A DNA stretch of 64,000 nucleotides from Inquilinus sp. Marseille-Q2685 (lineage in GTDB: Bacteria > Pseudomonadota > Alphaproteobacteria > DSM-16000 > Inquilinaceae): the NCBI RefSeq assembly GCF_916619195.1, contig NZ_CAKAKL010000002.1:932001-996000 (forward strand), in the 5' to 3' direction. A model generated the notes under the pieces. That model did no database searches. It saw only the letters and a list, made by a program, of their open reading frames with translations, and was not told the origin of the DNA. The stretch's first letter is position 1. Each line of letters begins with the position of its first letter. Made by a program: the position numbers and the translations under genes. Positions 1 to 7,516 of this stretch are shown piece by piece.

Positions 1-174
1 GACTATGCGACCGTCGCGATGCGGTATTCGAGCGTCGACGCCACGCGCGACCGGGCGACCGGGCGGATCGTCGAGGGCGACGCCGACCGGCCGACCGAGA
101 CCGTCGAGATCTGGACCTTCGCCCGGAAGAACCGCGCCGAATGGAAGCTCTCCGCGGTCCAGGCCGCCGCCTGA
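1..174 (+). CDS. Tim44-like domain protein, C-terminal end (partial)
   Basis: Only the last 57 codons are in the window; the start lies to the left. The visible end has the Tim44/MRPL45-type pattern: a beta-hairpin with the run VEIWTFARK, a short turn, then WKLSAVQ, before the TGA at 172-174. In alphaproteobacteria such proteins are usually membrane-anchored with a periplasmic or matrix-side Tim44 fold of poorly defined function. Codon use is typical high-GC genome, unlike the island that follows, so this marks the left edge of ordinary chromosome. The assignment rests on a short tail. Confidence 0.65.
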   Translation, partial: DYATVAMRYSSVDATRDRATGRIVEGDADRPTETVEIWTFARKNRAEWKLSAVQAAA

Positions 175-356
175 CCTGCGGCTGAGCGGGCCGAGCGCCG
201 GCGCCGCCGGCTCTCGCCCGAAGCCTCGGGCCTCATGAGCGTAGGCCGAACCGTCAGCAGTGACAGGAATAAGATCTGCTGTTACAGTCGAGAAATTAAC
301 CTGCCCGGCATCAAGAAATTTATTACCTAAAATCATCGAAAATTTAGCGGATTCGC

Positions 357-692
357 ATGAACAGATCGACTGGCAGTGGCGACGCGATTCTCTATGTCTC
401 GGCAGACCAGACGGTTCCCGCTTCAAGAACACGCAATGTGACGGTTGGTGGAGCGCGATCGAGCATCCGTCTGGAAGAGGCATTCTGGGACGCGCTCGAT
501 GAAATTCTCCGGCGCGAGAACCTGAGGCTGAACGACCTTGTCTCGCGAATATGGGATCATCTTCCGGCCAAGGGGAACCTCTCGGGCGCGGTGCGCGTCT
601 TCGTCCACAGCTACTTCCATGCCCTGAGTCAGAACACGACGCCGAAACTGCCGCCGGAGCGGAGCTGGCAGGCGCCAGATCTGCACAACTAG
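357..692 (+). CDS. ribbon-helix-helix domain protein
   Basis: A 111-residue protein with a central ribbon-helix-helix pattern at about residues 28-60: a beta strand (NVTVGGARSSIRLE), a helix (EAFWDALDEIL), a turn, then a second helix (LNDLVSRIW). This matches the RHH_4 family common in alphaproteobacteria, small proteins thought to bind DNA as dimers. The N-terminal 25 residues are weakly conserved in style, so a later start is possible. It lies in AT-richer sequence next to the defence island, with no close operon partner. The target DNA is unknown. Confidence 0.7.
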   Translation: MNRSTGSGDAILYVSADQTVPASRTRNVTVGGARSSIRLEEAFWDALDEILRRENLRLNDLVSRIWDHLPAKGNLSGAVRVFVHSYFHALSQNTTPKLPPERSWQAPDLHN

Positions 693-719
693 CATCTGTC
701 ATTGGATTCCAGATCGATC

Positions 720-920
720 ATGCCGTTCATGATTTGGTACTCGGCGCATTCCGGCCAGCCTGAGCAGCCGCTGCTGTCGACCGAGCGAGAGACCGAGGCC
801 GACGTCATTCGGGCGGCATACGCCATCGAGACATCCGGGAACCACGTACACCACATCCAGCGGGACGACGGTGGGTTCATATCGCGGATGGAGCTTCTTC
901 AGATGTGGCTCGACGCCTGA
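720..920 (+). CDS. small hypothetical protein
   Basis: An ORF of 66 codons from ATG 720 (TTG 702 is an alternative start). The predicted protein has a plausible composition, with an acidic helical stretch (residues about 22-40) and a C-terminal segment SRMELLQMWLDA. I do not recognise a family. No Shine-Dalgarno is obvious. It is kept because its composition is protein-like, unlike the overlapping Arg/Pro-rich shadow frames. Confidence 0.35.
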   Translation: MPFMIWYSAHSGQPEQPLLSTERETEADVIRAAYAIETSGNHVHHIQRDDGGFISRMELLQMWLDA

Positions 921-1303
921 CGCAGGCCGCCCACGCCGCGACCCTCGCGGGCGATGCGGGACATCAGCTCGCGGCACCATCGCGACGGGTTCCGCTGGCG
1001 ATCCAAGCACCGCTTCCCGCCCCCGTATCGGCCCGGCACCGGCCGGGGTGCGCCATATGCGGTCATCCACCACCCGTCCCGATAGCGGACATCGACCGAA
1101 CCTGCGGAACCTGGCGTTTTCGGCCGACCATGCTCGGCCAAGGCACCTCAAACCGGCCGTCGCAGACGCCTCTCCGAAGAGGTCATGACCGCAGGCGCCC
1201 CAAAGGCGATCCATCGCCCCTTTTGATCGTCACCGGCTCCCCGGAACGCACCAACGATTTCTACCAGATTGACACGATCCAGGCCCGAGAGGACCATCGG
1301 CCG
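921..1303. other. 383 bp with no convincing gene
   Basis: Several frames are open here on both strands, but all give Arg/Pro/Gly-rich translations without a recognisable fold or ribosome-binding site. One minus-strand frame (899-1141) has a more protein-like stretch, YRDGWWMTAYGAP, which may be a decayed gene fragment. No tRNA, hairpin terminator or repeat was seen. Confidence 0.4.
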
Positions 1304-1546
1304 ATGACAACAAAGTTGCGCCTCGGCGTGGATTTCAACACCTGCGACCCAGATGGCGCCGTATGGATACCTTCGAGTGAAGATGAACTGGCATTCCGAA
1401 CCGGCATGCTGGTGACAGTGTTTTGTCTAGAACCAACAGACGTATTCGAGTTCGATGGTGTGCTAGAGCCGCGCTCCTGGGGGACTCCACCGAGACGGTA
1501 TTGGGTAGCTGTGGTCGACGAGAGCACCTTCCGTAGGTGTGGCTAG
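1304..1546 (+). CDS. small hypothetical protein
   Basis: An 80-residue protein starting at ATG 1304; an in-frame extension to 905 is rejected because it is low-complexity Arg/Pro sequence. The protein looks genuine: a hydrophilic N-terminus (MTTKLRLGVDFNTCDPDG), a strand-like middle (LVTVFCLEPTDVFEFDGVLE) and an ending RYWVAVVDESTF, suggesting a small beta-rich fold. Base composition is lower in GC than the housekeeping part of the window. No family is recognised; it may be cargo of the accessory island. Confidence 0.45.
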   Translation: MTTKLRLGVDFNTCDPDGAVWIPSSEDELAFRTGMLVTVFCLEPTDVFEFDGVLEPRSWGTPPRRYWVAVVDESTFRRCG

Positions 1547-1893
1547 GTAGCCTCGGATGCGATCCCTGTCGGCCAGTCCGGCTGAAGGGCGCCATTTCCG
1601 GCCACTGCAGCGGAGTCCCGACACCGGACAGCGCTCAACCCCCGCAGCGCCCGGTTCTCTTCGGTCAGCCCGAACCTCAGAACACATCCGAAACCGACTG
1701 TCGCTCCAGATCCTCGAAGCGTACAACCGCGACGGCAATCGGCGCTGCGTCGGCCTCACATCCGCGATCTCGAACCCGATCCAGCCGACCGATCAGCTTA
1801 CGCTGCACTAAGCTCGACTACTTGCACCCGGCGCGCGGCAACAAGTGGTTCAAAGTAACGGGTGTCCGATCGAAACCTCGGTAAGAACGGCAC
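1547..1893. other. 347 bp with no convincing gene
   Basis: The short frames here (for example 1557-1811 plus, 1463-1759 minus) lack Shine-Dalgarno sequences and have shadow-like composition. No RNA gene or repeat is visible. It separates the plus-strand small ORF from the convergent acetyltransferase-like gene, so it may hold terminators, but I see no clear hairpin with a U-tract. Confidence 0.35.
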
Positions 1894-2349
1894 TCAGGTA
1901 GGCGAGGCTCCGGGCGTGTTTCGACGCCACCAGGAATAGTGGCCGGGATCCACCAATCTCCAAGGGATCTTGGTGTAGCCCCGACGCTCCAGGAAGCCAG
2001 CGAGCCGTTCATTGACCACGTTCTCGACACAGATGCCGTCGAGCGGCCGGCGCTGCTCGAGCCAAGCCAGCGCAAGGTGCAGGATGCCGCGGCCGCGATA
2101 CGCCTCGGTGATCTGGATATCGGCAAGAGTGAAGGCGCGCGCCGCCACTTCCTGGGAATCGGGGACGACGCGCGCTTCCGTCCGGAGATAGAGGTGGACG
2201 TGCTCGGTGACGATGTCGTGCCGGTGAATCCACTGATCTGCTCGCTCTGCCTTCAGAATGAACTCGTCCAGACGACGTTTCAGTCCGGCGACCTCGTCAG
2301 CCACGACCTTGTGCTCGCACTCCATCCCGTAAACCCCCGCTGATAGCAT
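1894..2349 (-). CDS. GNAT-like acetyltransferase
   Basis: A 151-residue protein whose second half has the GNAT core: a strand (TLADIQI), the acetyl-CoA loop in a Q/RxxGxG context (AYRGRGILHLALAWL, about residues 99-113), then NVVNERLAGFLERRGY, where the last helix precedes the characteristic 'RRGY' turn. The first 45 residues are helical and may be a small partner-binding extension. ATG 2349 is preceded by a G-rich stretch; ATG 2325 is an alternative. It lies 135 bp downstream of the TIR effector gene on the same strand, so it could be the last gene of the defence operon or an unrelated neighbour. The substrate is unknown. Confidence 0.6.
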   Translation of the reverse strand: MLSAGVYGMECEHKVVADEVAGLKRRLDEFILKAERADQWIHRHDIVTEHVHLYLRTEARVVPDSQEVAARAFTLADIQITEAYRGRGILHLALAWLEQRRPLDGICVENVVNERLAGFLERRGYTKIPWRLVDPGHYSWWRRNTPGASPT

Positions 2350-2484
2350 TGCTTACGGTCGCCTGTGTTATTCGATCGCTGATTTAAGATTCTCTAGTTC
2401 CGGATTGAGATGACCGTCGTGCCTCGTCAAGCGGATTGAGATCTCAAGACTTCATATCCAAAATTGTCGAATAGAGAAAAATGC

Positions 2485-3399
2485 CTATCCATTATATGGG
2501 CCGAGCCGCGCGATGTGGTCCCTTAGTGCGGTGCAGGCCGGAGCCAGAAGGGTGGCTGCATCTTTACCAGCTTCGTACCGATAGGTAATCGTGGTAATTC
2601 CGGTCAAATCGCTCGGCAGCTTTACCTTCTCATGTCGAGGCTCCATTAGAATAGCACGCGCCCGACCAAGCCGTCCCATGAAGAGACCCAGCTCGAATAT
2701 CACATTATCTCTGGGACTGGGCCAGTCTTTACCGCGACTCTCTGTTAGGTCATCAGCGTGGGCGATAGCAACTGCAAAGTCGGAGTCTTCGATCATAGCT
2801 TCGAGTGCTTCGATCGTATAGCTAGCGACCTTGAATACACCGTCTGTCCAAACAGTTGTGAGTGGGTATTCGTGAGCAAGCGCCATCTGGACGGCCTGTG
2901 CAATGTGTCGCGCCTCCGCCGAAGAAATTATAAATATGCGAACCTCATTCCGAAATGATCCGATCGTCTTGTTTCGTTCAATAAGACGCTTCGCCAGTTC
3001 CTGAGCGATCGATCGATAAACACTCGGGAACTCTGTTGCAATTTCCGCGAGTTTCTCCTCGGTGAGTTTTGCGACGATGGCGTCGACATTAGCAATTAGG
3101 GTCGCGGAGCGCTTTTGGGTTGGCTGTATTGCAGCCATCTCCCCGATATGATCTGTTGGCCCGCGTATCCCCATCTTTCGCTTGTTGATCAGCACATCGA
3201 AAGTTCCTGAGAAGATTAGGTACATATCATTGTCATCAGCCCCTTGTTCTATGAGTATGGTTCCCGCCGGGACAGCCAGCATCTCAACATTGTCGGCAAG
3301 CTTCTCTGCCAGGCGTCGGTCGCCGCCAACAAATTTTTGAAGGGCCATGGTATCGACCCGCAACCGCCGTCCCTTGTCACCTAGAAATCGATCAATCAT
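2485..3399 (-). CDS. cNMP-binding TIR-type effector (PycTIR-like)
   Basis: A 304-residue two-domain protein. Residues about 15-140 are a cyclic-nucleotide-binding domain: GTILIEQG strand, then the phosphate-binding cassette with IGEM (85-88) and the ligand Arg in RSAT (97-100). Residues about 152-275 are a TIR-like nucleotide-binding domain: strand VRIFIISS, then SPRDNVIFELGLFMGRLG, whose Glu236 is the likely NAD-cleaving glutamate. Proteins of this layout are Pycsar effectors: a cyclic pyrimidine mononucleotide binds the sensor and the TIR domain destroys NAD+. It is the fourth gene of the operon, 75 bp after the JAMM gene, with a clear GGAGAAG ribosome site. It is AT-richer than its neighbours. 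Ligand identity is inference from family. Confidence 0.88.
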   Translation of the reverse strand: MIDRFLGDKGRRLRVDTMALQKFVGGDRRLAEKLADNVEMLAVPAGTILIEQGADDNDMYLIFSGTFDVLINKRKMGIRGPTDHIGEMAAIQPTQKRSATLIANVDAIVAKLTEEKLAEIATEFPSVYRSIAQELAKRLIERNKTIGSFRNEVRIFIISSAEARHIAQAVQMALAHEYPLTTVWTDGVFKVASYTIEALEAMIEDSDFAVAIAHADDLTESRGKDWPSPRDNVIFELGLFMGRLGRARAILMEPRHEKVKLPSDLTGITTITYRYEAGKDAATLLAPACTALRDHIARLGPYNG

Positions 3400-3474
3400 A
3401 TTCTTCTCCGATGTTTCGAATGATGGACATGGTTTTAGTTATAGTTGAATATACGTCCACTGCTCCTCATTTTC

Positions 3475-3969
3475 TTATGTAGACGCCCTTGGAACTAACG
3501 ACATCAGACTTATGCCGTCCGTCAATCCGACGTAGAGACCTTCGGGGAATGGCTTCCGACCAACAATGATGAGAAGAATTGCGTTCAGACGGTGCGTCGA
3601 TTCCCGAAAAATGCTCGATGACGTCGTGGCATCGATCTCCGAGGGATCTGGGACGTCTTCTGGGTGAGTGTGCCAATCTCCAACATAATGGTAGCCCAGC
3701 GTATGCTGCTTGAAGATCTCTTGCTGCTCGGCTTTCCGATCAGCAACGAATCTGAACCTGCTGCGACGATCCGTTGGACGCGGTTCAGTAGCTACTCGGA
3801 TCGCGACCTCTCCGTTACTGAAATCCGCAAAAAGTTGTCCGCCTGCCTCAGCGTCTCGCGAGCGCCTTTGTCGATGAGCGTCGAAGACCGACAGGACGTC
3901 ACGATGGAGTATGACCATCTGACCACCTCCGACAGCGTACGCGAGTGAGTCCTCAGGCGGACTGGGCAT
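3475..3969 (-). CDS. JAMM/JAB metallopeptidase (Cap3-like)
   Basis: A 164-residue single-domain MPN/JAB protein. The zinc motif is complete: Glu41 (EAGG), His100-Thr-His102-Pro in GDWHTHPEDVP, Ser110 and Asp113 (DPSEID). Size and motif fit Cap3-type deconjugases that release proteins attached by a Cap2-type E1/E2 enzyme, cutting after the C-terminal residue of the attached protein. The start overlaps the end of the E2-E1 gene by 17 bp, so translation is probably coupled. The natural partner is therefore the upstream conjugating enzyme. The alternative of a general ubiquitin-like-protein peptidase is less likely because no ubiquitin-like protein is encoded nearby. Confidence 0.88.
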   Translation of the reverse strand: MPSPPEDSLAYAVGGGQMVILHRDVLSVFDAHRQRRSRDAEAGGQLFADFSNGEVAIRVATEPRPTDRRSRFRFVADRKAEQQEIFKQHTLGYHYVGDWHTHPEDVPDPSEIDATTSSSIFRESTHRLNAILLIIVGRKPFPEGLYVGLTDGISLMSLVPRAST

Positions 3970-5734
3970 AATTCCATCCCATTTCCGCGAAGCCGCCGGT
4001 ATGAGGTCCGATTGAGAGCGCTAGCCATTCAGCCGTGCAACTGCCACCCGCAGATTCTATGCGGGATCTGGTCGACGCCCAAATCCGGTGGGTGGGGCAT
4101 GGATGCTCACTAAGCAGCGTTTCCACCGCCAGGTCCGCCGCGAGAGCGGCCACCCGACCAATCTCGATCGGACCGTATGGCTGGTACGTCACGCCGCAGG
4201 CCGGTTCGCGCATCGATTGCTCGTCACTCCAGGCTGTTACAGTAAACCGTGGCGTGCCGTCCCAATGGAACGCGTCTCTGAGCTCAACGCCATCGGTTAT
4301 CAGCAAAGCATGTCCGGCAAGAGCATGGGGCTCGGACCATGCACACAGTAAGGGAGGCGCGCCGGTCGTTGCGCGATGCCAGTCCGATAAAAAGCTGTTG
4401 CCGGCCCAGTCCCCAGTGGTAGTTATAATGAGATCATATCGGCATAATGCGTCTGGATCTCTGAGCAGGAGATCCTCAATTTTTATCTCTTCGAAGTTGA
4501 GTTCGTGAAGATGTGGCAAATCTGATTTCAGTTTATTTGCCATCTCTTTAGCTTTATTTTTGCCAATTGACCTCGCTCCGAGTACGTGCCGCCCCAGGTT
4601 CGACCAGTCAAGCTGGTCTGGGTCTACAAGCAGGAGGCGTCCAACACCAGCGCGAGCTAGCATCTCGATTGCAGGCGAGCCCAGCGAGCCGCACCCTATG
4701 AAGGCAGCGGATTTCCTGGATAGTCGGCGCGACGTCTCATCACGTCCCCTTCCATGGATCCACTCCCCATCGATGCGGTCGACATGGACCCGGACCGTCG
4801 GGCGGGAATGAGAGTACGTGCGCCGTGCTCTAAGAAGTTGTGGGCTTCCGGGACGGAATCCGGCTTGCGTTGCGCCTTTATGCGGTCGACGGCCGATACT
4901 CCATCTGGGAAAATGGATCCCAAACAGCGCTTGGCCGGATATGGCGGGTGCGCCAAGTATGACCACCGCTTGGTCAGCGATGTCGATCTGCGCGCTTTCG
5001 ATAACCTCCGCAACCGCTCCAGTGCCGCCACCCATCGCCGCCAGCATGGCAAGATTGCTGGGGAACAGCCCGGGCGACGGAAGCTTCGCCAGCTGAATGA
5101 AGGGCGCGGCGCCAATAGCAGACCTCTGCGGGTCACCTCCCCAGCGGGAGACCCAGGTGATGATTTCCTCTTCGCTCTCAGCCAGCACCACGCCGTTCCG
5201 AATGAAGAAGGAGTGGACGACGCGGGTCGGCCCCCGCGGATCGCAGAGGCTCAGGATCCGAAAGCTATCTGGCTTGCGCTGCCCTCGTGACCAGTAGCTG
5301 ATGAACTCAGCCTCGAAGTCGCCCCGTAGTTCGCCTCGCTCGATACGCTCAACAAGGCGAACCCCCTCGCCGAGGAGATGTCTGGCGACTGCGACTGGAT
5401 CGGTGGTGTCATAGGTTGCCGCCGCCGGTGCAAGGCAAAGGACACCATCCTCTTCCACATGGGGCCACGTGAGTGCGCTCGGGGGATCCGACAGGGCAAC
5501 CCTGACCGGTGCCCAGGGCGTGGTCGACGGCACCAGAATATCGAAGCCTCGTTCACGAGAGTTGACAGGCATCCAGACACGCCACCCGTCTAGAATGTCG
5601 CGATCGGCATACCTCTTGAGCTCCGAGGACCTAAGCGGCCGCGCATCCGGATCCGTTACGATCCAGTCGCGCAAGGCAGACCGGGCCCGCTCGCTGATTG
5701 CCTTGAGACCGTCAACCAAAGGTGTTCGATCCAC
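3953..5734 (-). CDS. E2-E1 fusion ubiquitin-like transferase (Cap2-like)
   Basis: A 593-residue protein. Residues about 45-150 form an E2-like domain with the catalytic cysteine in WPHVEEDGVLCL (Cys100). Residues about 338-560 form a ThiF/E1 adenylation domain: nucleotide loop GCGSLGSP (347-354), LVDPDQLDWSNLGRH, and the E1 catalytic cysteine in EPACG (Cys513). The order E2, linker, E1 and the length match CBASS Cap2, which adenylates the C-terminus of a CD-NTase and links it to a target. The GTG start lies inside the end of the cyclase gene (23 bp overlap), and the 3' end overlaps the JAMM gene. The expected substrate here is the cyclase. The middle third (about 200-335) resembles no domain I know. 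Confidence 0.88.
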   Translation of the reverse strand: MDRTPLVDGLKAISERARSALRDWIVTDPDARPLRSSELKRYADRDILDGWRVWMPVNSRERGFDILVPSTTPWAPVRVALSDPPSALTWPHVEEDGVLCLAPAAATYDTTDPVAVARHLLGEGVRLVERIERGELRGDFEAEFISYWSRGQRKPDSFRILSLCDPRGPTRVVHSFFIRNGVVLAESEEEIITWVSRWGGDPQRSAIGAAPFIQLAKLPSPGLFPSNLAMLAAMGGGTGAVAEVIESAQIDIADQAVVILGAPAISGQALFGIHFPRWSIGRRPHKGATQAGFRPGSPQLLRARRTYSHSRPTVRVHVDRIDGEWIHGRGRDETSRRLSRKSAAFIGCGSLGSPAIEMLARAGVGRLLLVDPDQLDWSNLGRHVLGARSIGKNKAKEMANKLKSDLPHLHELNFEEIKIEDLLLRDPDALCRYDLIITTTGDWAGNSFLSDWHRATTGAPPLLCAWSEPHALAGHALLITDGVELRDAFHWDGTPRFTVTAWSDEQSMREPACGVTYQPYGPIEIGRVAALAADLAVETLLSEHPCPTHRIWASTRSRIESAGGSCTAEWLALSIGPHTGGFAEMGWNYAQSA

Positions 5735-7313
5735 CCTTATTCACCGGAGGAGCGGCATTCGCTTCGGCGGTCGAACCGACGAGTCCCTCGGTAAGAGGTG
5801 AACGCCGAATAGCCGGCGCTTGCAACCGTGTCGCGACCGCGTAGTCCAGCCCCGAGGCCGCACCGCTGTCGTCGAAGAGGCGTCGAACCTCGGTGTTGGT
5901 CTTGGCAAGAGCCCGCGGGCCCAATGCGGTCTGTCTCCCATCGAGCAGCGACTGGAGGCGCTCGGAGGCGGACACAGCCTTGCTGACGGCGCACCGAACG
6001 CTGCGTGCTCCGCGGAGGCCCAGCCGGGTGATGGGAGTAGTCCCGAGCTCAATGCCAATCGCGAGACCCAATTCGCCGATACCCGGCAACACCTCGCGGC
6101 ACAGGTCAAAGCTCGACCGCAGGCCGGCCGCCGCATGGACGGCGGACTTGACGGTCGACGCCTCGTCCACTTCGTACGCGGTTCCCTCGGCCACTAGACC
6201 GTGGAGACAGTCACCGATGAAACGGACCTTCCGTCCCTGAAAATCTGCACGAAGGACCGCCGCCATCTCCTTGCGGATCACATGCAGGTTCGCGACCATT
6301 TCCCGGGTTCGCTGCTCCGCGATGCATCGGGATACATACGCAGTGAAGCCATCGATATCTGCGAAGATCGATGCCAGCGGCATCCTGATCGACCGCGACG
6401 GAGACAGTTCGTCAAAGAGAAGGGGAGCCAAAGGAGGGGTGAACTGCCGATAAGTGAAGACTGGAGCGCTCCGAAGCGCCTGGCGGGCGTCAGCAGCCGC
6501 GGACCTGACTTCGAGATCGGTCAATGCGTAAACGTTTGGTACAGATAATCCGCCACCAAGCTGGCCGAGCCGTACGACCGAAAGCGGATCCAGCTTCTCG
6601 TCCAAGAGACCAGATCGCAACAAGGGAAGCCCAGCTTCAGCTCGAACCCTGTCGCTTGCAAAGATGCCAGGCTGGTCACCGTCTGCGAGCTTTGCTGCGT
6701 AGTTTGCCGGGTTGCCGAGGAACAGGGGCTCGGGCTCGCTTCCTCTTCCGCTGTTGACGGCGACAGCCAAACCGGAATCGAGACCAATACGAACACGCGT
6801 CGCATAATTCTGTAGGCCGCTGGAGGCACTGGATGCCTCCTCGACGGTTCGCTTCAGAGCATCGGCGAATGCCAGAGCCTTGAGCGCGCGCTCTCGACGC
6901 CCTTCCGGTCCGGCGGGCGTGACAATCACCGCGTGCATGCGCGAGCCGTGGTAATCGACCCTCTGCGCCTCAAAATGCTCAGCAATGCGATCCGACACGG
7001 AGTAGTCGAGGTGAAGCATACCGAGTGCACGGCTGTGCCCAGCCTCGGTCTCGCGGCCTTGCTCGAGCATGGCGTTCGCGAAATCGAGCAGCTGAATGTA
7101 GACGTGCACCCCATCGACGAGAACGGCTTCAGAGGGCCTGACGCTAAAAATCGGATCCTGCTCTCGCCCTCCGCCAGCCTTGAGAACCGAGGCCTCCGCC
7201 CTACGATCTCTAATGAAATTGGCGTCGAGCGTCCGCACGTCCACCGTATGCTGTGGCACCGATGCTCGAGCCTTCTCGATACGCTCCAGGCTCCGTTCAC
7301 GCGACCAACTCAT
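5712..7313 (-). CDS. class III nucleotide cyclase, two CHD domains (PycC-like)
   Basis: A 533-residue protein. The C-terminal cyclase homology domain (about 312-500) keeps the metal site, Asp319 in FADIDGFT and Asp368 in RFIGDC, followed by RIG-like strand LGLAIGIELG. An N-terminal cyclase-like half (about 62-225) has LVDGVHVYIQLLDFA and RVRIGLDSGLAVAV, but HGSRMH where the second metal Asp would be expected, so it looks degenerate. The last 30 residues are flexible and end in GGSNTFG. It is the first gene of the operon, with AGAAGG eight bases before ATG 7313. With a cNMP-TIR effector it fits Pycsar cyclases (cCMP/cUMP); base specificity cannot be read here. Confidence 0.87.
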   Translation of the reverse strand: MSWSRERSLERIEKARASVPQHTVDVRTLDANFIRDRRAEASVLKAGGGREQDPIFSVRPSEAVLVDGVHVYIQLLDFANAMLEQGRETEAGHSRALGMLHLDYSVSDRIAEHFEAQRVDYHGSRMHAVIVTPAGPEGRRERALKALAFADALKRTVEEASSASSGLQNYATRVRIGLDSGLAVAVNSGRGSEPEPLFLGNPANYAAKLADGDQPGIFASDRVRAEAGLPLLRSGLLDEKLDPLSVVRLGQLGGGLSVPNVYALTDLEVRSAAADARQALRSAPVFTYRQFTPPLAPLLFDELSPSRSIRMPLASIFADIDGFTAYVSRCIAEQRTREMVANLHVIRKEMAAVLRADFQGRKVRFIGDCLHGLVAEGTAYEVDEASTVKSAVHAAAGLRSSFDLCREVLPGIGELGLAIGIELGTTPITRLGLRGARSVRCAVSKAVSASERLQSLLDGRQTALGPRALAKTNTEVRRLFDDSGAASGLDYAVATRLQAPAIRRSPLTEGLVGSTAEANAAPPVNKGGSNTFG

Positions 7314-7416
7314 AGCCCAACCTTCTTCTATGCGGGCAGCCGGAGCCGCGTTGGAAATGCATCCTGGATTGCGGCCCGGCCCTCCGCGATCCGTGCTTGC
7401 GGGCTGGTCGGCACAA

Positions 7417-7432
7417 GATCATTGTGGTGATC
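7417..7432. promoter_or_regulatory. palindromes between cyclase operon and WYL gene
   Basis: The 203 bp between the divergent starts holds an inverted repeat GATCA-N6-TGATC (7417-7432) and, 14 bp further on, ACAC-AAT-GTGT inside CGCACACAATGTGTATC (about 7446-7456). WYL regulators of the BrxR/CapW type bind inverted repeats in exactly this position and repress both sides. Which palindrome is the operator is not known. Confidence 0.45.
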
Positions 7433-7516
7433 GCAGACAGGCGCGCACACAATGTGTATCAAATCACCGGAAATGGGTCAAGTTTCTTGAAGGATCGTCG
7501 CCATGATCGTCCAAAA

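Noticed and set aside
905-1303. N-terminal extension of the 80-aa ORF
   Set aside because: The extension is Arg/Pro-rich with no ribosome site; the protein-like part begins at ATG 1304.
7397-7516. Upstream start for the WYL regulator
   Set aside because: The extra 40 residues are translated from the palindrome-bearing promoter region and do not precede the conserved winged helix in a natural way.
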